Program-made: the position numbers and the translations under genes | Part shown: one piece after another, positions 9,843-18,220 of the stretch | How positions within the stretch are numbered: the first letter of the stretch is position 1 | How the letters are laid out: each line of letters begins with the position of its first letter | Notes under the pieces: generated by a model | The model's input: the letters and a program-made list of their open reading frames with translations, nothing else | What the model was told of the DNA's origin: nothing | The model's database searches: none | Assembly (NCBI GenBank): GCA_015665315.1 | Contig: JADFAK010000131.1 | Coordinates: forward strand, 1-42,580 | DNA length: 42,580 bases | Origin: Flavobacteriales bacterium | GTDB taxonomy: Bacteria; Bacteroidota; Bacteroidia; Flavobacteriales_D; Sanyastnellaceae | Direction: 5' to 3'

Positions 9843-11215
9843 TGAAGCTACTGGAAGCGAAATATTTCCATTTTCTGGGTATCGGAGGAATCGGAATGAG
9901 CGCTCTTGCCCGTTATTACAATCAGCAAGGCAAGACAGTAACAGGGTATGACAAAACACCTTCCAAGCTAACTGGAGAATTGCAAAACGAAGGTATAGAG
10001 GTTCACTTCGAAGACGATGCGGCATATATCCCGAAGTTGGTTCTCGACCACCCCGAAGAGAGCATTGTTGTATATACGCCAGCTATACCCACCGACTCAG
10101 TTCAACTGAACCAACTGCGCAATCAAGGTTACAAGGTCTACAAACGTTCCTTCGTACTTGGGGAGATTGTGAACCATTCGTTTGGAATCGCCGTGGCGGG
10201 CACGCATGGAAAAACAACAATCTCTACCCTCCTTGCACATATATTAACAGATTCACGGCACGGGTGCAATGCATTCCTTGGCGGCATCTCTAGAAACTAC
10301 AAGACCAATTATATCTCAGATCCGAGTTCAACAACTACCGTCGTAGAGGCCGATGAATTTGACCGTTCTTTTTTGACATTGAATCCACACATGTCGATTA
10401 TCTCTTCCGTTGACGCTGATCATTTAGATATCTACGGAGATGAGGACAAGCTGCGAAACACCTTCATTGAATTCGGGCAAAAGACCATCCAGGAAGGATT
10501 TCTACTCACCAAGTTCGAGCTCAAGCTTGACAAAGTTGAAGGTATCGAACACGAGACGTATAGTATTCTGACCGATCAGGCAGAGCATTTCGCCTCAAAT
10601 ATACGCGTCGAAAATGGCCAGTATCATTTCGACCTAAACATAAAAGGCGAAGAAAAGCAAGCATGTCAATTGGGCCTACCAGGGCGTCACAATGTTGAGA
10701 ATGCACTGGCCGCATCGGTGATCGCTAGCCGACTAAAAATTGACCTAAAAAGCATCGGATTGGCCTTAAAGTCCTTCGAAGGAGTTGCCCGTCGATTTGA
10801 CATCCACTTGAACACAGAAAACCTAGTGTTCATCGATGATTACGCGCACCACCCCACCGAAATCAAGGCCGCTGTTTTATCGGCTCGAGAAATGTTCCCC
10901 GGACGAAAACTCACTGGTATTTTCCAGCCGCATCTCTTTTCTCGCACGAAGGATTTTGCCGACGAATTCGCTAGAAGCCTTGAATTACTTGACGAAGTCG
11001 TGTTGCTGCCTATCTATCCAGCAAGGGAAAAACCCATCGCTGGCGTTGATTCACAACTGCTTTTGGATAAAATCCAGAATACCCCCACTCAGGTAGTCGA
11101 AAAAAGTGAGTTATTGTGTGAATTGGATAAGATGAAGCTCGACGTGTTAATGACGCTTGGAGCAGGTGATATCGATCGGTTTGTAGAACAGATTAAAACG
11201 AAATTCGACCAATGA
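9842..11215 (+). CDS. murC: UDP-MurNAc L-Ala ligase MurC
   Basis: The 457-aa cytoplasmic ligase adds the first amino acid, L-alanine, to UDP-MurNAc. The Rossmann-like start is FLGIGGIGMSALARYYNQQG. The P-loop GTHGKTTISTLLAH is near residue 120, with VVEADEFDRSFL and SVDADHLDIYG following. The C-terminal domain has DDYAHHPTEIKA and FQPHLFSRTKDF, both specific to MurC. Length is normal. It overlaps murG by one base and ftsQ by four (ATGA). Confidence 0.97.
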   Translation: MKLLEAKYFHFLGIGGIGMSALARYYNQQGKTVTGYDKTPSKLTGELQNEGIEVHFEDDAAYIPKLVLDHPEESIVVYTPAIPTDSVQLNQLRNQGYKVYKRSFVLGEIVNHSFGIAVAGTHGKTTISTLLAHILTDSRHGCNAFLGGISRNYKTNYISDPSSTTTVVEADEFDRSFLTLNPHMSIISSVDADHLDIYGDEDKLRNTFIEFGQKTIQEGFLLTKFELKLDKVEGIEHETYSILTDQAEHFASNIRVENGQYHFDLNIKGEEKQACQLGLPGRHNVENALAASVIASRLKIDLKSIGLALKSFEGVARRFDIHLNTENLVFIDDYAHHPTEIKAAVLSAREMFPGRKLTGIFQPHLFSRTKDFADEFARSLELLDEVVLLPIYPAREKPIAGVDSQLLLDKIQNTPTQVVEKSELLCELDKMKLDVLMTLGAGDIDRFVEQIKTKFDQ

Positions 11216-12003
11216 AAAAATGGGTACACATATTGATTTGGATGGCAGTCCTTGCAGGTGCGTTGGCGCTTTTGAGTTTTGTCCATGCGAGCAATGAAAG
11301 TGCCGTTTGCTGGAAAATCGACATTGACATCTCCAATTCGGAAAAAGTTCTATTCGTAAACGAAAGTCTGCTACGCCAACAAATCACTGAATCACTAGGC
11401 GCATTGGAAGAAACTCCGATGAACACAATTTCCATCGATCGAATCCGAGAAATAGTTTTAGCCAATTCTGGGGTAAGCTCAGCTGTGGTTCATAAAACAC
11501 TCGATGGTCGGATTCACATCAATGCCGAGCAGCGTGTTCCCAATTGCCGCGTCATGAATGCCGACGGGTCGGGTTTCTACCTGGACCATGACGGATGGAT
11601 CGTTCCGTTGTCAACAAGATATACAGCGCACGTTCCAGTATTCACTGGCGAAATCCAAGAATCGGCACAAATCACTTGCATTGAAGAATTGGTCGCATTG
11701 GAAAAGACGACAAAATCACATCTAGACGAAATTCACAAAGTTGCCAACTACCTTGAAGACCATCCTTTTTGGCTAGCGCAAATAGATCACGTGTGGATTG
11801 AAAAAGACGGAGATTTCATTCTGATTCCGCGAATAGGCAACCACGAAATTATGGTGGGCAACGTGGATGAACTGGATGTTAAAATGAAAAAACTAGAGGC
11901 GTTTTACGGTCAAACCGTGAACAAAGCGAATCTGAACAAATACGAAACTATCAATTTAAAATTCCGGAACCAGGTTGTGTGCAAACGCAAGGCTTGGCAG
12001 TAG
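11212..12003 (+). CDS. ftsQ: Divisome protein FtsQ
   Basis: This 263-aa bitopic protein has a very short cytoplasmic tail (MKKW), one membrane segment at about residues 5-22 (ILIWMAVLAGALALLSFV) and a periplasmic part with a POTRA-like region (ESLLRQQITESLG, then RIREIVLANSGVSSAVV). FtsQ recruits FtsL and FtsB and links the FtsA/FtsZ ring to the FtsWI synthase. Identity is supported by synteny between murC and ftsA plus topology; primary sequence is poorly conserved in this family. The start overlaps murC by ATGA, and ftsA begins 17 nt downstream. Confidence 0.9.
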   Translation: MKKWVHILIWMAVLAGALALLSFVHASNESAVCWKIDIDISNSEKVLFVNESLLRQQITESLGALEETPMNTISIDRIREIVLANSGVSSAVVHKTLDGRIHINAEQRVPNCRVMNADGSGFYLDHDGWIVPLSTRYTAHVPVFTGEIQESAQITCIEELVALEKTTKSHLDEIHKVANYLEDHPFWLAQIDHVWIEKDGDFILIPRIGNHEIMVGNVDELDVKMKKLEAFYGQTVNKANLNKYETINLKFRNQVVCKRKAWQ

Positions 12004-12020
12004 GATAAGACAATACACAC

Positions 12021-13274
12021 ATGGAACAGGAGATTATCGTAGGTCTTGACATTGGTACCACCAAAATCGCGTGCTTGGTAGGTAGAAAGAACGAACACGG
12101 CAAAATTGAAATCTTGGGAATGGGTAAAACCGACTCGCTGGGCGTCAATCGAGGAGTTGTGTCCAATATCGAAAAAACGGTAGGAGCAATTCAGGAAGCC
12201 GTGAGGCAAGCTGAGCAAGCATCGGGAGTTGATATTCGTGTAGTGAATGTCGGCATCGCCGGTCAGCACATTAAAAGTCTGCAACACCGAGGCATCCATA
12301 CAAGAGACTCTTACGAGGACGAGATTACTGTTTCAGATATCGAAGCATTGATCGAGGATATGCACAAACTCGTTATGCTTCCAGGTGAGGAGATTATCCA
12401 TGTTCTTCCGCAGGAATTTACGGTTGATAATGAACAAGGCATTAAAGATCCAATAGGAATGTCTGGAGTGCGATTGGAAGCAAATTTCCATATCATCACC
12501 GGACAAATTGCCGCCGCCAAGAATATCTACAAATGTGTTTCAAAGGCCAACTTAGAAGTGGATCAGCTCATTCTTGAGCCTTTGGCCAGTTCAGAGGCTG
12601 TGTTAAGCGCTGAGGAGAAAGAAGCTGGTGTAGTGCTGGTCGACATCGGTGGTGGAACAACTGACATTGCCATCTTCCAAGATGGAATCATTCGTCATAC
12701 TGCCGTTATTCCATTTGGTGGAAACGTCATTACAGATGATATCAAAACAGGTTGTACCATCATGCGCAACCAAGCTGAATTGCTCAAAATCAAATTTGGC
12801 TCGGCGCTAGGTGGTGAAAACAAAGACAATGAAGTTGTTTGTATCCCGGGATTACGCGGAAGGGAACCAAAAGAAATCTCGTTGAAAAACTTGGCCAATA
12901 TCATCCAAGCCCGAATGGAAGAAATCGTAGAGCACGTGTACTACGAAATCAAGAACAGCGGATTTGAAAAGCATATGATAGGCGGAATAGTAGTAACCGG
13001 TGGTGGCTCTCAACTGAGACATATCCCGCAGCTATTCGAATACATCACAGGCATGGATTGCCGCATTGGATATCCTAACGAACACCTGGCCAAAGCTCCA
13101 TCAGAAGATATTATTTCACCTTCTTACTCAACGGGTGTGGGTCTTGTAATCAAAGGATATGACAGTCTGCTCAACCACGGTAGCAGCAGCTATTCTGAAG
13201 TTGCTCACGATCAAACCAACAAGGGTGCAGCCAACTTTATCAATAAGATTAAAATGTGGTTTGATGAAGATTAA
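12021..13274 (+). CDS. ftsA: Actin-like divisome protein FtsA
   Basis: The 417-aa cytoplasmic ATPase tethers FtsZ to the membrane. The actin-fold phosphate-1 loop is VGLDIGTTKIACLVG (residues 5-19), and the phosphate-2 region is VLVDIGGGTTDIAIF. An SHS2/1C-type insertion lies at about residues 80-170 (VGIAGQHIK, HVLPQEFTVD). The adenosine motif is GGIVVTGGGSQL. The C-terminus NFINKIKMWFDED looks like the short amphipathic membrane-targeting helix. It is followed by a 136-nt gap before ftsZ, the longest inside the cluster, so ftsZ may have extra regulation. Confidence 0.97.
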   Translation: MEQEIIVGLDIGTTKIACLVGRKNEHGKIEILGMGKTDSLGVNRGVVSNIEKTVGAIQEAVRQAEQASGVDIRVVNVGIAGQHIKSLQHRGIHTRDSYEDEITVSDIEALIEDMHKLVMLPGEEIIHVLPQEFTVDNEQGIKDPIGMSGVRLEANFHIITGQIAAAKNIYKCVSKANLEVDQLILEPLASSEAVLSAEEKEAGVVLVDIGGGTTDIAIFQDGIIRHTAVIPFGGNVITDDIKTGCTIMRNQAELLKIKFGSALGGENKDNEVVCIPGLRGREPKEISLKNLANIIQARMEEIVEHVYYEIKNSGFEKHMIGGIVVTGGGSQLRHIPQLFEYITGMDCRIGYPNEHLAKAPSEDIISPSYSTGVGLVIKGYDSLLNHGSSSYSEVAHDQTNKGAANFINKIKMWFDED

Positions 13275-13368
13275 CTATTAACAAATGCCGGTGAACGGTA
13301 TGGAAAACTAGTTGAATATAAAATACACCAATTGCTTTTATTAGCAGATCGGGAACAAACAAAGTAAC

Positions 13369-13386
13369 TCAAGGTTAACCCCTTGA
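13369..13386 (+). promoter_or_regulatory. Small inverted repeat in the ftsZ leader
   Basis: TCAAGG and CCTTGA form a perfect 6-bp stem around a TTAACC loop, 25-42 nt upstream of the ftsZ ATG. It sits in the only sizeable gap of the operon (13275-13410). No T-run follows, so it is not a terminator. An RNA-processing, translational-control or protein-binding role is speculation. No clear TAnnTTTG promoter was found in the gap. Confidence 0.3.
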
Positions 13387-13410
13387 TAATTAAGGTAAAA
13401 CGGAAAGACA

Positions 13411-15297
13411 ATGGACGATAACTCAACAGACATGATGCGGTTCAATCTGCCAAAAGACTATTCATCTATCATCAAGGTCATCGGCGTAGGTGGTGGCGGC
13501 AGCAATGCCGTGAACTACATGTACGAGCAAGGTATCAAAGGTGTAGACTTCATCGTGTGTAACACAGATGAGCAGGCCCTAGATAGCAGCCCGGTGCCAT
13601 TGAAGGTACAACTAGGTGCAACACTTACAGAAGGAAGGGGCGCTGGCTCGGTTCCAGAAGTAGGGAAAAATGCAGCTGTTGAGACGCTGGAAGAGATCCG
13701 AGAATTACTTGCCACAAACACGACCATGGTTTTTGTCACTGCCGGAATGGGAGGCGGAACCGGAACCGGTGCTGCTCCAATTATCGCGCGAGCGGCCAAA
13801 GAATTGGGCATTTTGACTGTGGGTATTGTAACTGTTCCTTTCAACTTTGAAGGGCGCAAGCGAATGACACAAGCCGAAATCGGTTTGCAAGAAATGCGTG
13901 ATGCCGTTGATACTTTGTTGATTATCCGAAACGACAAATTGCGCGAATTGTATGGAAATCTAACCCTCAAAGGGGCGTTTTCACATGCCGATGAAGTGCT
14001 ATGTACTGCCGCCAAAGGTATTGCTGAAGTGATTACACTTACGGGTGAAATCAATGTGGACATGAACGATGTAAATACGGTCATGAGAAGCAGCGGTGTT
14101 GCTATTATGGGTTCTGGACGTGCTCAAGGTGAAAACCGAGCTATGCGTGCCGTTACCCAAGCGCTTGAATCACCTCTATTGAACGATAACGACATCCAAG
14201 GTGCCAATTTCGTACTCTTGAACATCACATACGGTGCACAGGATGTGCTGATGGATGAGATCATGGAAATCACCGATCACATTCAAGAAAAAGCAGGCAT
14301 GAGCGCCGAGGTGATTTGGGGCTATGGACCCGACAGCACATTAGAAGATGATCTATGCGTGACCGTCATCGCCACTGGATTCCAGTCGCACGAAGTTGAC
14401 GCCGGTCTGCCTAAAGAAGCTCCTAAAAAGGAAGTATACGTCTTAGGACAAGATGAACTCAAAGAGATTACCAATAAGGTAACTAAGCCAACACAAACCA
14501 ACGAGGTGAAGTCTTCTCAGGTTGACGTGGCGCCTCCTAGCATCGAAGAGCCTTACCTGATGCGCAAAGAAGAACCAGCACAGGATAAGCCGGTTGTAGA
14601 GACGAATGCCACTGAGAATAAAGTGGAGGCATCGGTTGAGCATGAAGAGAAAGAAACGATCGAGTCCACAACTGAAGAAGAAGCTACAATTGAACAATTA
14701 GGTGAGTCTTTTGTCGATGAGGATGCGCCTTCGGCAAATGACGAGACGGAGACGGCTGATTCTTCTGAGACAGAAGAAGAAACAACCATAAACTTCGACT
14801 TACAACCGAATTTGTTTGCTACTCCAGTTGACGAAAAGTCTGACGAAGAAGAAACAAAGGAGGAAGAAACCAATGCCACTCCAGAAATGGAAAAGAGTGC
14901 GCCTTCAGCCCAAGATGATAACTCTATCAAATACTACAACCTCGATGCCGATGTCCTCGATTCTGCGCCTACCCCAGAGCTTGGAACACTTCAGATCGCA
15001 TCCGAAGATGAAACAGGATTTGAAGAACGCCCGTCCAGAGAGAAGCTAGTGGCTAGAAACCGCGAGCGCGAGCTGACCATCAAGGATCTGACGCTCAAGC
15101 TCAAGACTCCTTCTGGATTGGCCGATTTAGAATCTGAGCCAGCATATAGAAGACGCAACGTGCAGCTGGATGATACGCCAACTTCAGATCAGTCTAAAGT
15201 ATCGCGCTTTACGCTTTCGGAAGAAGTTGACGAGAACGGCCGAAAAGAAATAAAATTAAAAGACAACAATCCGTTTCTACATGACAATGTAGACTGA
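13411..15297 (+). CDS. ftsZ: Tubulin-like division GTPase FtsZ with long acidic linker
   Basis: This 628-aa protein polymerises into the Z ring. The GTPase core fills about residues 1-335: VIGVGGGGSNAVNYM, then the tubulin signature GMGGGTGTGAAP near residue 112, and FNFEGRKR with the following catalytic-face residues. From about residue 340 to 540 there is a low-complexity linker rich in Glu, Asp, Thr and Ser. The end (REKLVARNRERELTIKD, then PAYRRRNVQL and NNPFLHDNVD) matches the conserved C-terminal region of flavobacterial FtsZ. It is therefore much longer than E. coli FtsZ (383 aa), as is usual in this phylum. A hairpin terminator follows directly. Confidence 0.97.
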   Translation: MDDNSTDMMRFNLPKDYSSIIKVIGVGGGGSNAVNYMYEQGIKGVDFIVCNTDEQALDSSPVPLKVQLGATLTEGRGAGSVPEVGKNAAVETLEEIRELLATNTTMVFVTAGMGGGTGTGAAPIIARAAKELGILTVGIVTVPFNFEGRKRMTQAEIGLQEMRDAVDTLLIIRNDKLRELYGNLTLKGAFSHADEVLCTAAKGIAEVITLTGEINVDMNDVNTVMRSSGVAIMGSGRAQGENRAMRAVTQALESPLLNDNDIQGANFVLLNITYGAQDVLMDEIMEITDHIQEKAGMSAEVIWGYGPDSTLEDDLCVTVIATGFQSHEVDAGLPKEAPKKEVYVLGQDELKEITNKVTKPTQTNEVKSSQVDVAPPSIEEPYLMRKEEPAQDKPVVETNATENKVEASVEHEEKETIESTTEEEATIEQLGESFVDEDAPSANDETETADSSETEEETTINFDLQPNLFATPVDEKSDEEETKEEETNATPEMEKSAPSAQDDNSIKYYNLDADVLDSAPTPELGTLQIASEDETGFEERPSREKLVARNRERELTIKDLTLKLKTPSGLADLESEPAYRRRNVQLDDTPTSDQSKVSRFTLSEEVDENGRKEIKLKDNNPFLHDNVD

Positions 15298-15320
15298 TAT
15301 AAGAATAAACCGCTAAGAGA

Positions 15321-15385
15321 AAAAGAGCTGTCCAAATCTAAACCGTCTTTGTCGAGATCGAGGGTTTGATTAGGACAGCTTTTTC
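15321..15385 (+). terminator. Terminator closing the dcw operon
   Basis: AGCTGTCC at 15326-15333 pairs with GGACAGCT at 15373-15380. The stem continues inward imperfectly (AAATCTAAACC against GGGTTTGATT). TTTT follows the second arm. It lies 23 nt after the ftsZ stop and before the YqeY-like gene. Confidence 0.8.
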
Positions 15386-15420
15386 ATTTGTGTTCCTTAG
15401 CTTTGAAAAAAATCTACTCC

Positions 15421-15870
15421 ATGAATCTCACTGAACAGATCAACAATGACATCAAAGACGCCATGCGCGCCAGAGATCAGAAAAAACTTGCCGCATTGCG
15501 CGATATCAAGTCTAAGATTCTGTTGGAAATGACCAAAGGTGGCAGCGATGCCGGAATCGACGAAGCGACCGGATTGAAGATCTTGAACAAGCTTTACAAG
15601 CAACGTGCCGAGGCTGCTGAAGTGTATAAAGCTCAGGATCGTCCGGACTTGTACCAAGATGAGATTGATCAAGCTGCCGTTATAAAAGCCTACTTACCTG
15701 AAGCACTATCTGAGGCCGACATCAAAGCTACTGTCGCTCGTATCGTTGAACAAATGGGTGCAAGCTCAATGGCCGATATGGGTAAAGTGATGGGTGCTGC
15801 AACAAAAGAAATGGCCGGTCGTGCCGATGGAAAGCTCGTATCCCAATTTGTCAAAGAAGCACTTGCATAA
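15421..15870 (+). CDS. GatB/YqeY domain protein
   Basis: This 149-aa cytoplasmic protein contains the whole YqeY fold: an N-terminal helical part (LTEQINNDIKDAMRARDQKKLAALRDIKSKIL) and a C-terminal helical part related to the tail domain of GatB (AYLPEALSEADIKATVARIV, then MGKVMGAATKEMAGRADGKLV). The family is linked by homology to tRNA-dependent amidation or tRNA binding, but its function as a free protein is not established. The start at 15421 was chosen over an in-frame ATG at 15388, which lies beside the dcw terminator. TAGCTTTG at 15398-15405 resembles a Bacteroidota -7 element just upstream. In many flavobacteria this gene also follows ftsZ. Confidence 0.92.
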   Translation: MNLTEQINNDIKDAMRARDQKKLAALRDIKSKILLEMTKGGSDAGIDEATGLKILNKLYKQRAEAAEVYKAQDRPDLYQDEIDQAAVIKAYLPEALSEADIKATVARIVEQMGASSMADMGKVMGAATKEMAGRADGKLVSQFVKEALA

Positions 15871-15904
15871 AAAAAGCCACAGTGCTGAATCACCGTGGCT
15901 TTAT
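15871..15904. terminator. Bidirectional terminator between convergent genes
   Basis: AAAGCCACAGTG and CACCGTGGCTTT form a 12-bp stem with one mismatch around a CTGAAT loop. An A-run on the left and a short T-run on the right let it serve the YqeY gene (+) and the converging secreted-protein gene (-). Confidence 0.8.
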
Positions 15905-15934
15905 CTCTGATGGAATACTCTGGTAGTGTTTTAA

Positions 15935-16456
15935 CTAAGATCCAGAATTCTTTACAATTTTTTTGAAGCACTTTCTCATTTGCTTGGCCATACGCATGCT
16001 ATACTCTTCGTCTGGAGCAAGCTTGCCGTATTCCGGTGCAAATTGAATCTTGGCAATGGGCATTTCCAAAAAGCTGAAATCAACCCCCTCTACCGATTTA
16101 AAAAGTCCCAAATCAAGCTTTACGTCGTGGCCATATCTGCTCTTGCCTAAATCGTATGCATTGATTTCTACTTTCTTGTTGACATAATTTTGCGAACCGT
16201 AAATGATCGTGTATTGGTGGTCAACAGGCAAATTAAACTCATACTTGCCCTTATCATCTGCATTGAAAGCTACATAGATCTCTCCGTCTTGCATGACAAT
16301 TACCTGTGAATTTGAAACGGCAATCTCCTGCATAGCAGCAAGGTCTATTTCTAGAATCTTTCCGTGAAGAAGAAAATGATTGGAATCTACTGGTTTAGTA
16401 CCACCTGAAAAGGCGGTCATGGCGGCTAGAGCCAATGTGAATATCGTTGAAGTCAT
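15935..16456 (-). CDS. Secreted protein of unknown function (paralogue 1)
   Basis: This 173-aa protein has a short hydrophobic N-terminus (TSTIFTLALAAMTAF) that looks like a signal peptide. The mature part contains GKYEFNLPVDHQYTIIYGSQ, the look of a carboxypeptidase-regulatory-like beta domain. This is followed by VEINAYDLGKSRYGHDVKLDLGLF and a charged end with EYSMRMAKQMRKCFKKIVK. It resembles the next gene upstream (16524-17045) in layout: GKY-(E/S)-F/C-LP, a Y/V..YG turn, then a KKV/KRIE...D-L-D..LF/VF block. No function is recognised. Envelope location is inferred. Confidence 0.75.
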   Translation of the reverse strand: MTSTIFTLALAAMTAFSGGTKPVDSNHFLLHGKILEIDLAAMQEIAVSNSQVIVMQDGEIYVAFNADDKGKYEFNLPVDHQYTIIYGSQNYVNKKVEINAYDLGKSRYGHDVKLDLGLFKSVEGVDFSFLEMPIAKIQFAPEYGKLAPDEEYSMRMAKQMRKCFKKIVKNSGS

Positions 16457-16523
16457 AGTCGTTAGGTTAGTCGTTCTCTAATCTATACGTACTAGGACGT
16501 GTAAGGTTACGCCGACAAGCGTA

Positions 16524-17045
16524 TCACCGTGAATTCTGACGCACTACTAAGATCGCTTTTCGCACTCCTTCACTATGTTGGTTGGAATATGTAGGGTCAA
16601 AAACAATAAGGTCTGGCTTTTTTGAATAGGCTGCACGAGCGACCGGCTCTGTATGCAGAAGTACCAACAATGGATCTTCTGAACGAAAGACAGACATATC
16701 CAGATCTAAGCTAAATCCTTTTCGAACTGTTTTACCTCCTACATTGGTCAAGTCAAACTCTATGCGTTTCGGCACAAAAGGAGCCTCTCCATATTGAACA
16801 ATGTACACCTCTCCAAAAGGAAGAAAACAACTGTATTTACCTGAAGTACTGCTCTCAGTTACAAGAAAAATACTGTCCCCAATAAAAACGGAAAGTGGGA
16901 TTTGTCCTACTTTAGACTCAGACGAGTCGAGTAAATTTAGCTCCAAAGTGCGCCCGTATAAATACATGCCTTTCTCTTGCGACATACCACTGATCCAACA
17001 GATCAAAAGCAAGGGGAGTACTATGTATGGTCGAAGTTTGTACAT
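16524..17045 (-). CDS. Secreted protein of unknown function (paralogue 2)
   Basis: About 173 aa from the ATG at 17045; an in-frame ATG at 17078 would add 11 basic residues. The later start puts YIVLPLLLICWISGMS directly at the N-terminus as a signal peptide. SGKYSCFLPFGEVYIVQYGE, VPKRIEFDLTNVGGK and FSLDLDMSVF parallel the neighbouring paralogue, but the C-terminal thirds diverge. The two genes lie in the same direction 67 nt apart from coding end to start, consistent with a tandem duplication. No recognised domain beyond a possible regulatory-like beta sandwich. Confidence 0.7.
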   Translation of the reverse strand: MYKLRPYIVLPLLLICWISGMSQEKGMYLYGRTLELNLLDSSESKVGQIPLSVFIGDSIFLVTESSTSGKYSCFLPFGEVYIVQYGEAPFVPKRIEFDLTNVGGKTVRKGFSLDLDMSVFRSEDPLLVLLHTEPVARAAYSKKPDLIVFDPTYSNQHSEGVRKAILVVRQNSR

Positions 17046-17140
17046 GTGACGTTTAGTGAGCTGTTTCCTTATACTCATACCTTGCCATTTAGTTCGGAAA
17101 CATGTAGGACAAAAATGAAATATCTACCGATCCATTCGAT

Positions 17141-17878
17141 TTAGAATAGAAAGGTCGATAACTGTTGGTAGAGAATCACAACACCGGCAATCAACATCAT
17201 AATGAGAACTAGCTTCATAAAAAGATCGTTACTCATTGATTTTAAAAGCCGCTTGCCCAAAAAATTTCCAACGGCTGCTCCTAGTCCAATAGCCAAACCA
17301 TATCCCCACAACTCACCCACCAATCTGCCTAAAGCAGCATAAGTACTGATCTGAATAATGGCCACAAAAAAAGAGTTTACCGCTTTGGTGGCTATCAGTT
17401 CCTCCTTCACCACGCCGTAGTTCAAATAAAAAGGATTCAGCACCGCACCTGTCGCCCCCACCAAGGAACTAAAAAAGCACACAGCAAAGCCCAAGGGGGC
17501 AAAGTAAGATTTACGCATGGGAAAAGTAGACTTCTTCTTCCCGAATTGAAATTGCCATACGCTGGTCAGCAAAAACACACCAATGATTATCTGCATCCAC
17601 TCCATTCGGATACTGGCAAATAACCAAGCGCCCAGAAATCCACCGACCATTGCCGCTGGTAGATAGGCCTTTACAATGTCCCATCGGATGAACTTCCAGA
17701 ATAGAATTAGTCTCGTAGGCCGCCCCACGAAATTCCCTAGGTGCACAAGCGGTGCTACTTCAGTTTTGGAAACAAAAAAATTCACAGCAGGAACAAGAAT
17801 CATCGCGCCTCCACCTCCAGAAACAGTTGAAATGGTAAAAGCGGCAAAGCCTAAAACAAATAGCCAGAAATACAGCAT
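17141..17878 (-). CDS. TauE/SafE (TSUP) family membrane permease
   Basis: This 245-aa polytopic membrane protein has about seven to eight hydrophobic segments. The first block, FTISTVSGGGGAMILVPAV, matches the glycine-rich start of TSUP permeases. A second copy-like block SSLVGATGAVLNPFYLNYG opens the second half, the internal duplication typical of the family. Members export or import sulfite, sulfoacetate and other small organosulfur anions, or have unknown substrates; nothing nearby fixes the substrate. Size is in the normal range. Confidence 0.85.
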   Translation of the reverse strand: MLYFWLFVLGFAAFTISTVSGGGGAMILVPAVNFFVSKTEVAPLVHLGNFVGRPTRLILFWKFIRWDIVKAYLPAAMVGGFLGAWLFASIRMEWMQIIIGVFLLTSVWQFQFGKKKSTFPMRKSYFAPLGFAVCFFSSLVGATGAVLNPFYLNYGVVKEELIATKAVNSFFVAIIQISTYAALGRLVGELWGYGLAIGLGAAVGNFLGKRLLKSMSNDLFMKLVLIMMLIAGVVILYQQLSTFLF

Positions 17879-18220
17879 GCTGCATAGATAGGAAAAAGGT
17901 CAATCTACATGGATATTTTCCCGTAAAATCTGACCCAAATATTCATTTCTTCGTTTGCTTTTGAAATTTATTAATCAAGTAGAGTGCAGACCAAGACAAA
18001 GCTAAAAAGCCCAGTAAATTCATGGTGCGTGTAATTTGATTTATACTATTCACGGTTTCATTTACGCGGTTCTTGATCGGCGCATGCGCGCAAATGTTTG
18101 AACGTCGTAGTCTGCAAGAAAATGTGGTTTTGGAAACTGATTGGAGTTAAACCTATAACAACACCCCATGCCAAATAGTATGAAGCGGGAGATATTTAAC
18201 AAGCTTCGTTAGTCGACAAT
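17879..18220. other. Intergenic stretch with one doubtful tiny ORF
   Basis: These 342 bp separate the TSUP permease from the MutS-like gene, both on the minus strand. The only coding-like item is a minus-strand frame ending at 17943 that reads MNLLGFLALSWSALYLINKF plus a basic tail (26 aa from the ATG at 18023, 36 aa from a GTG at 18053). It looks like a single membrane helix with a positive end. It could be a micro-membrane protein or chance. No terminator, tRNA or promoter match was seen. Confidence 0.35.
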
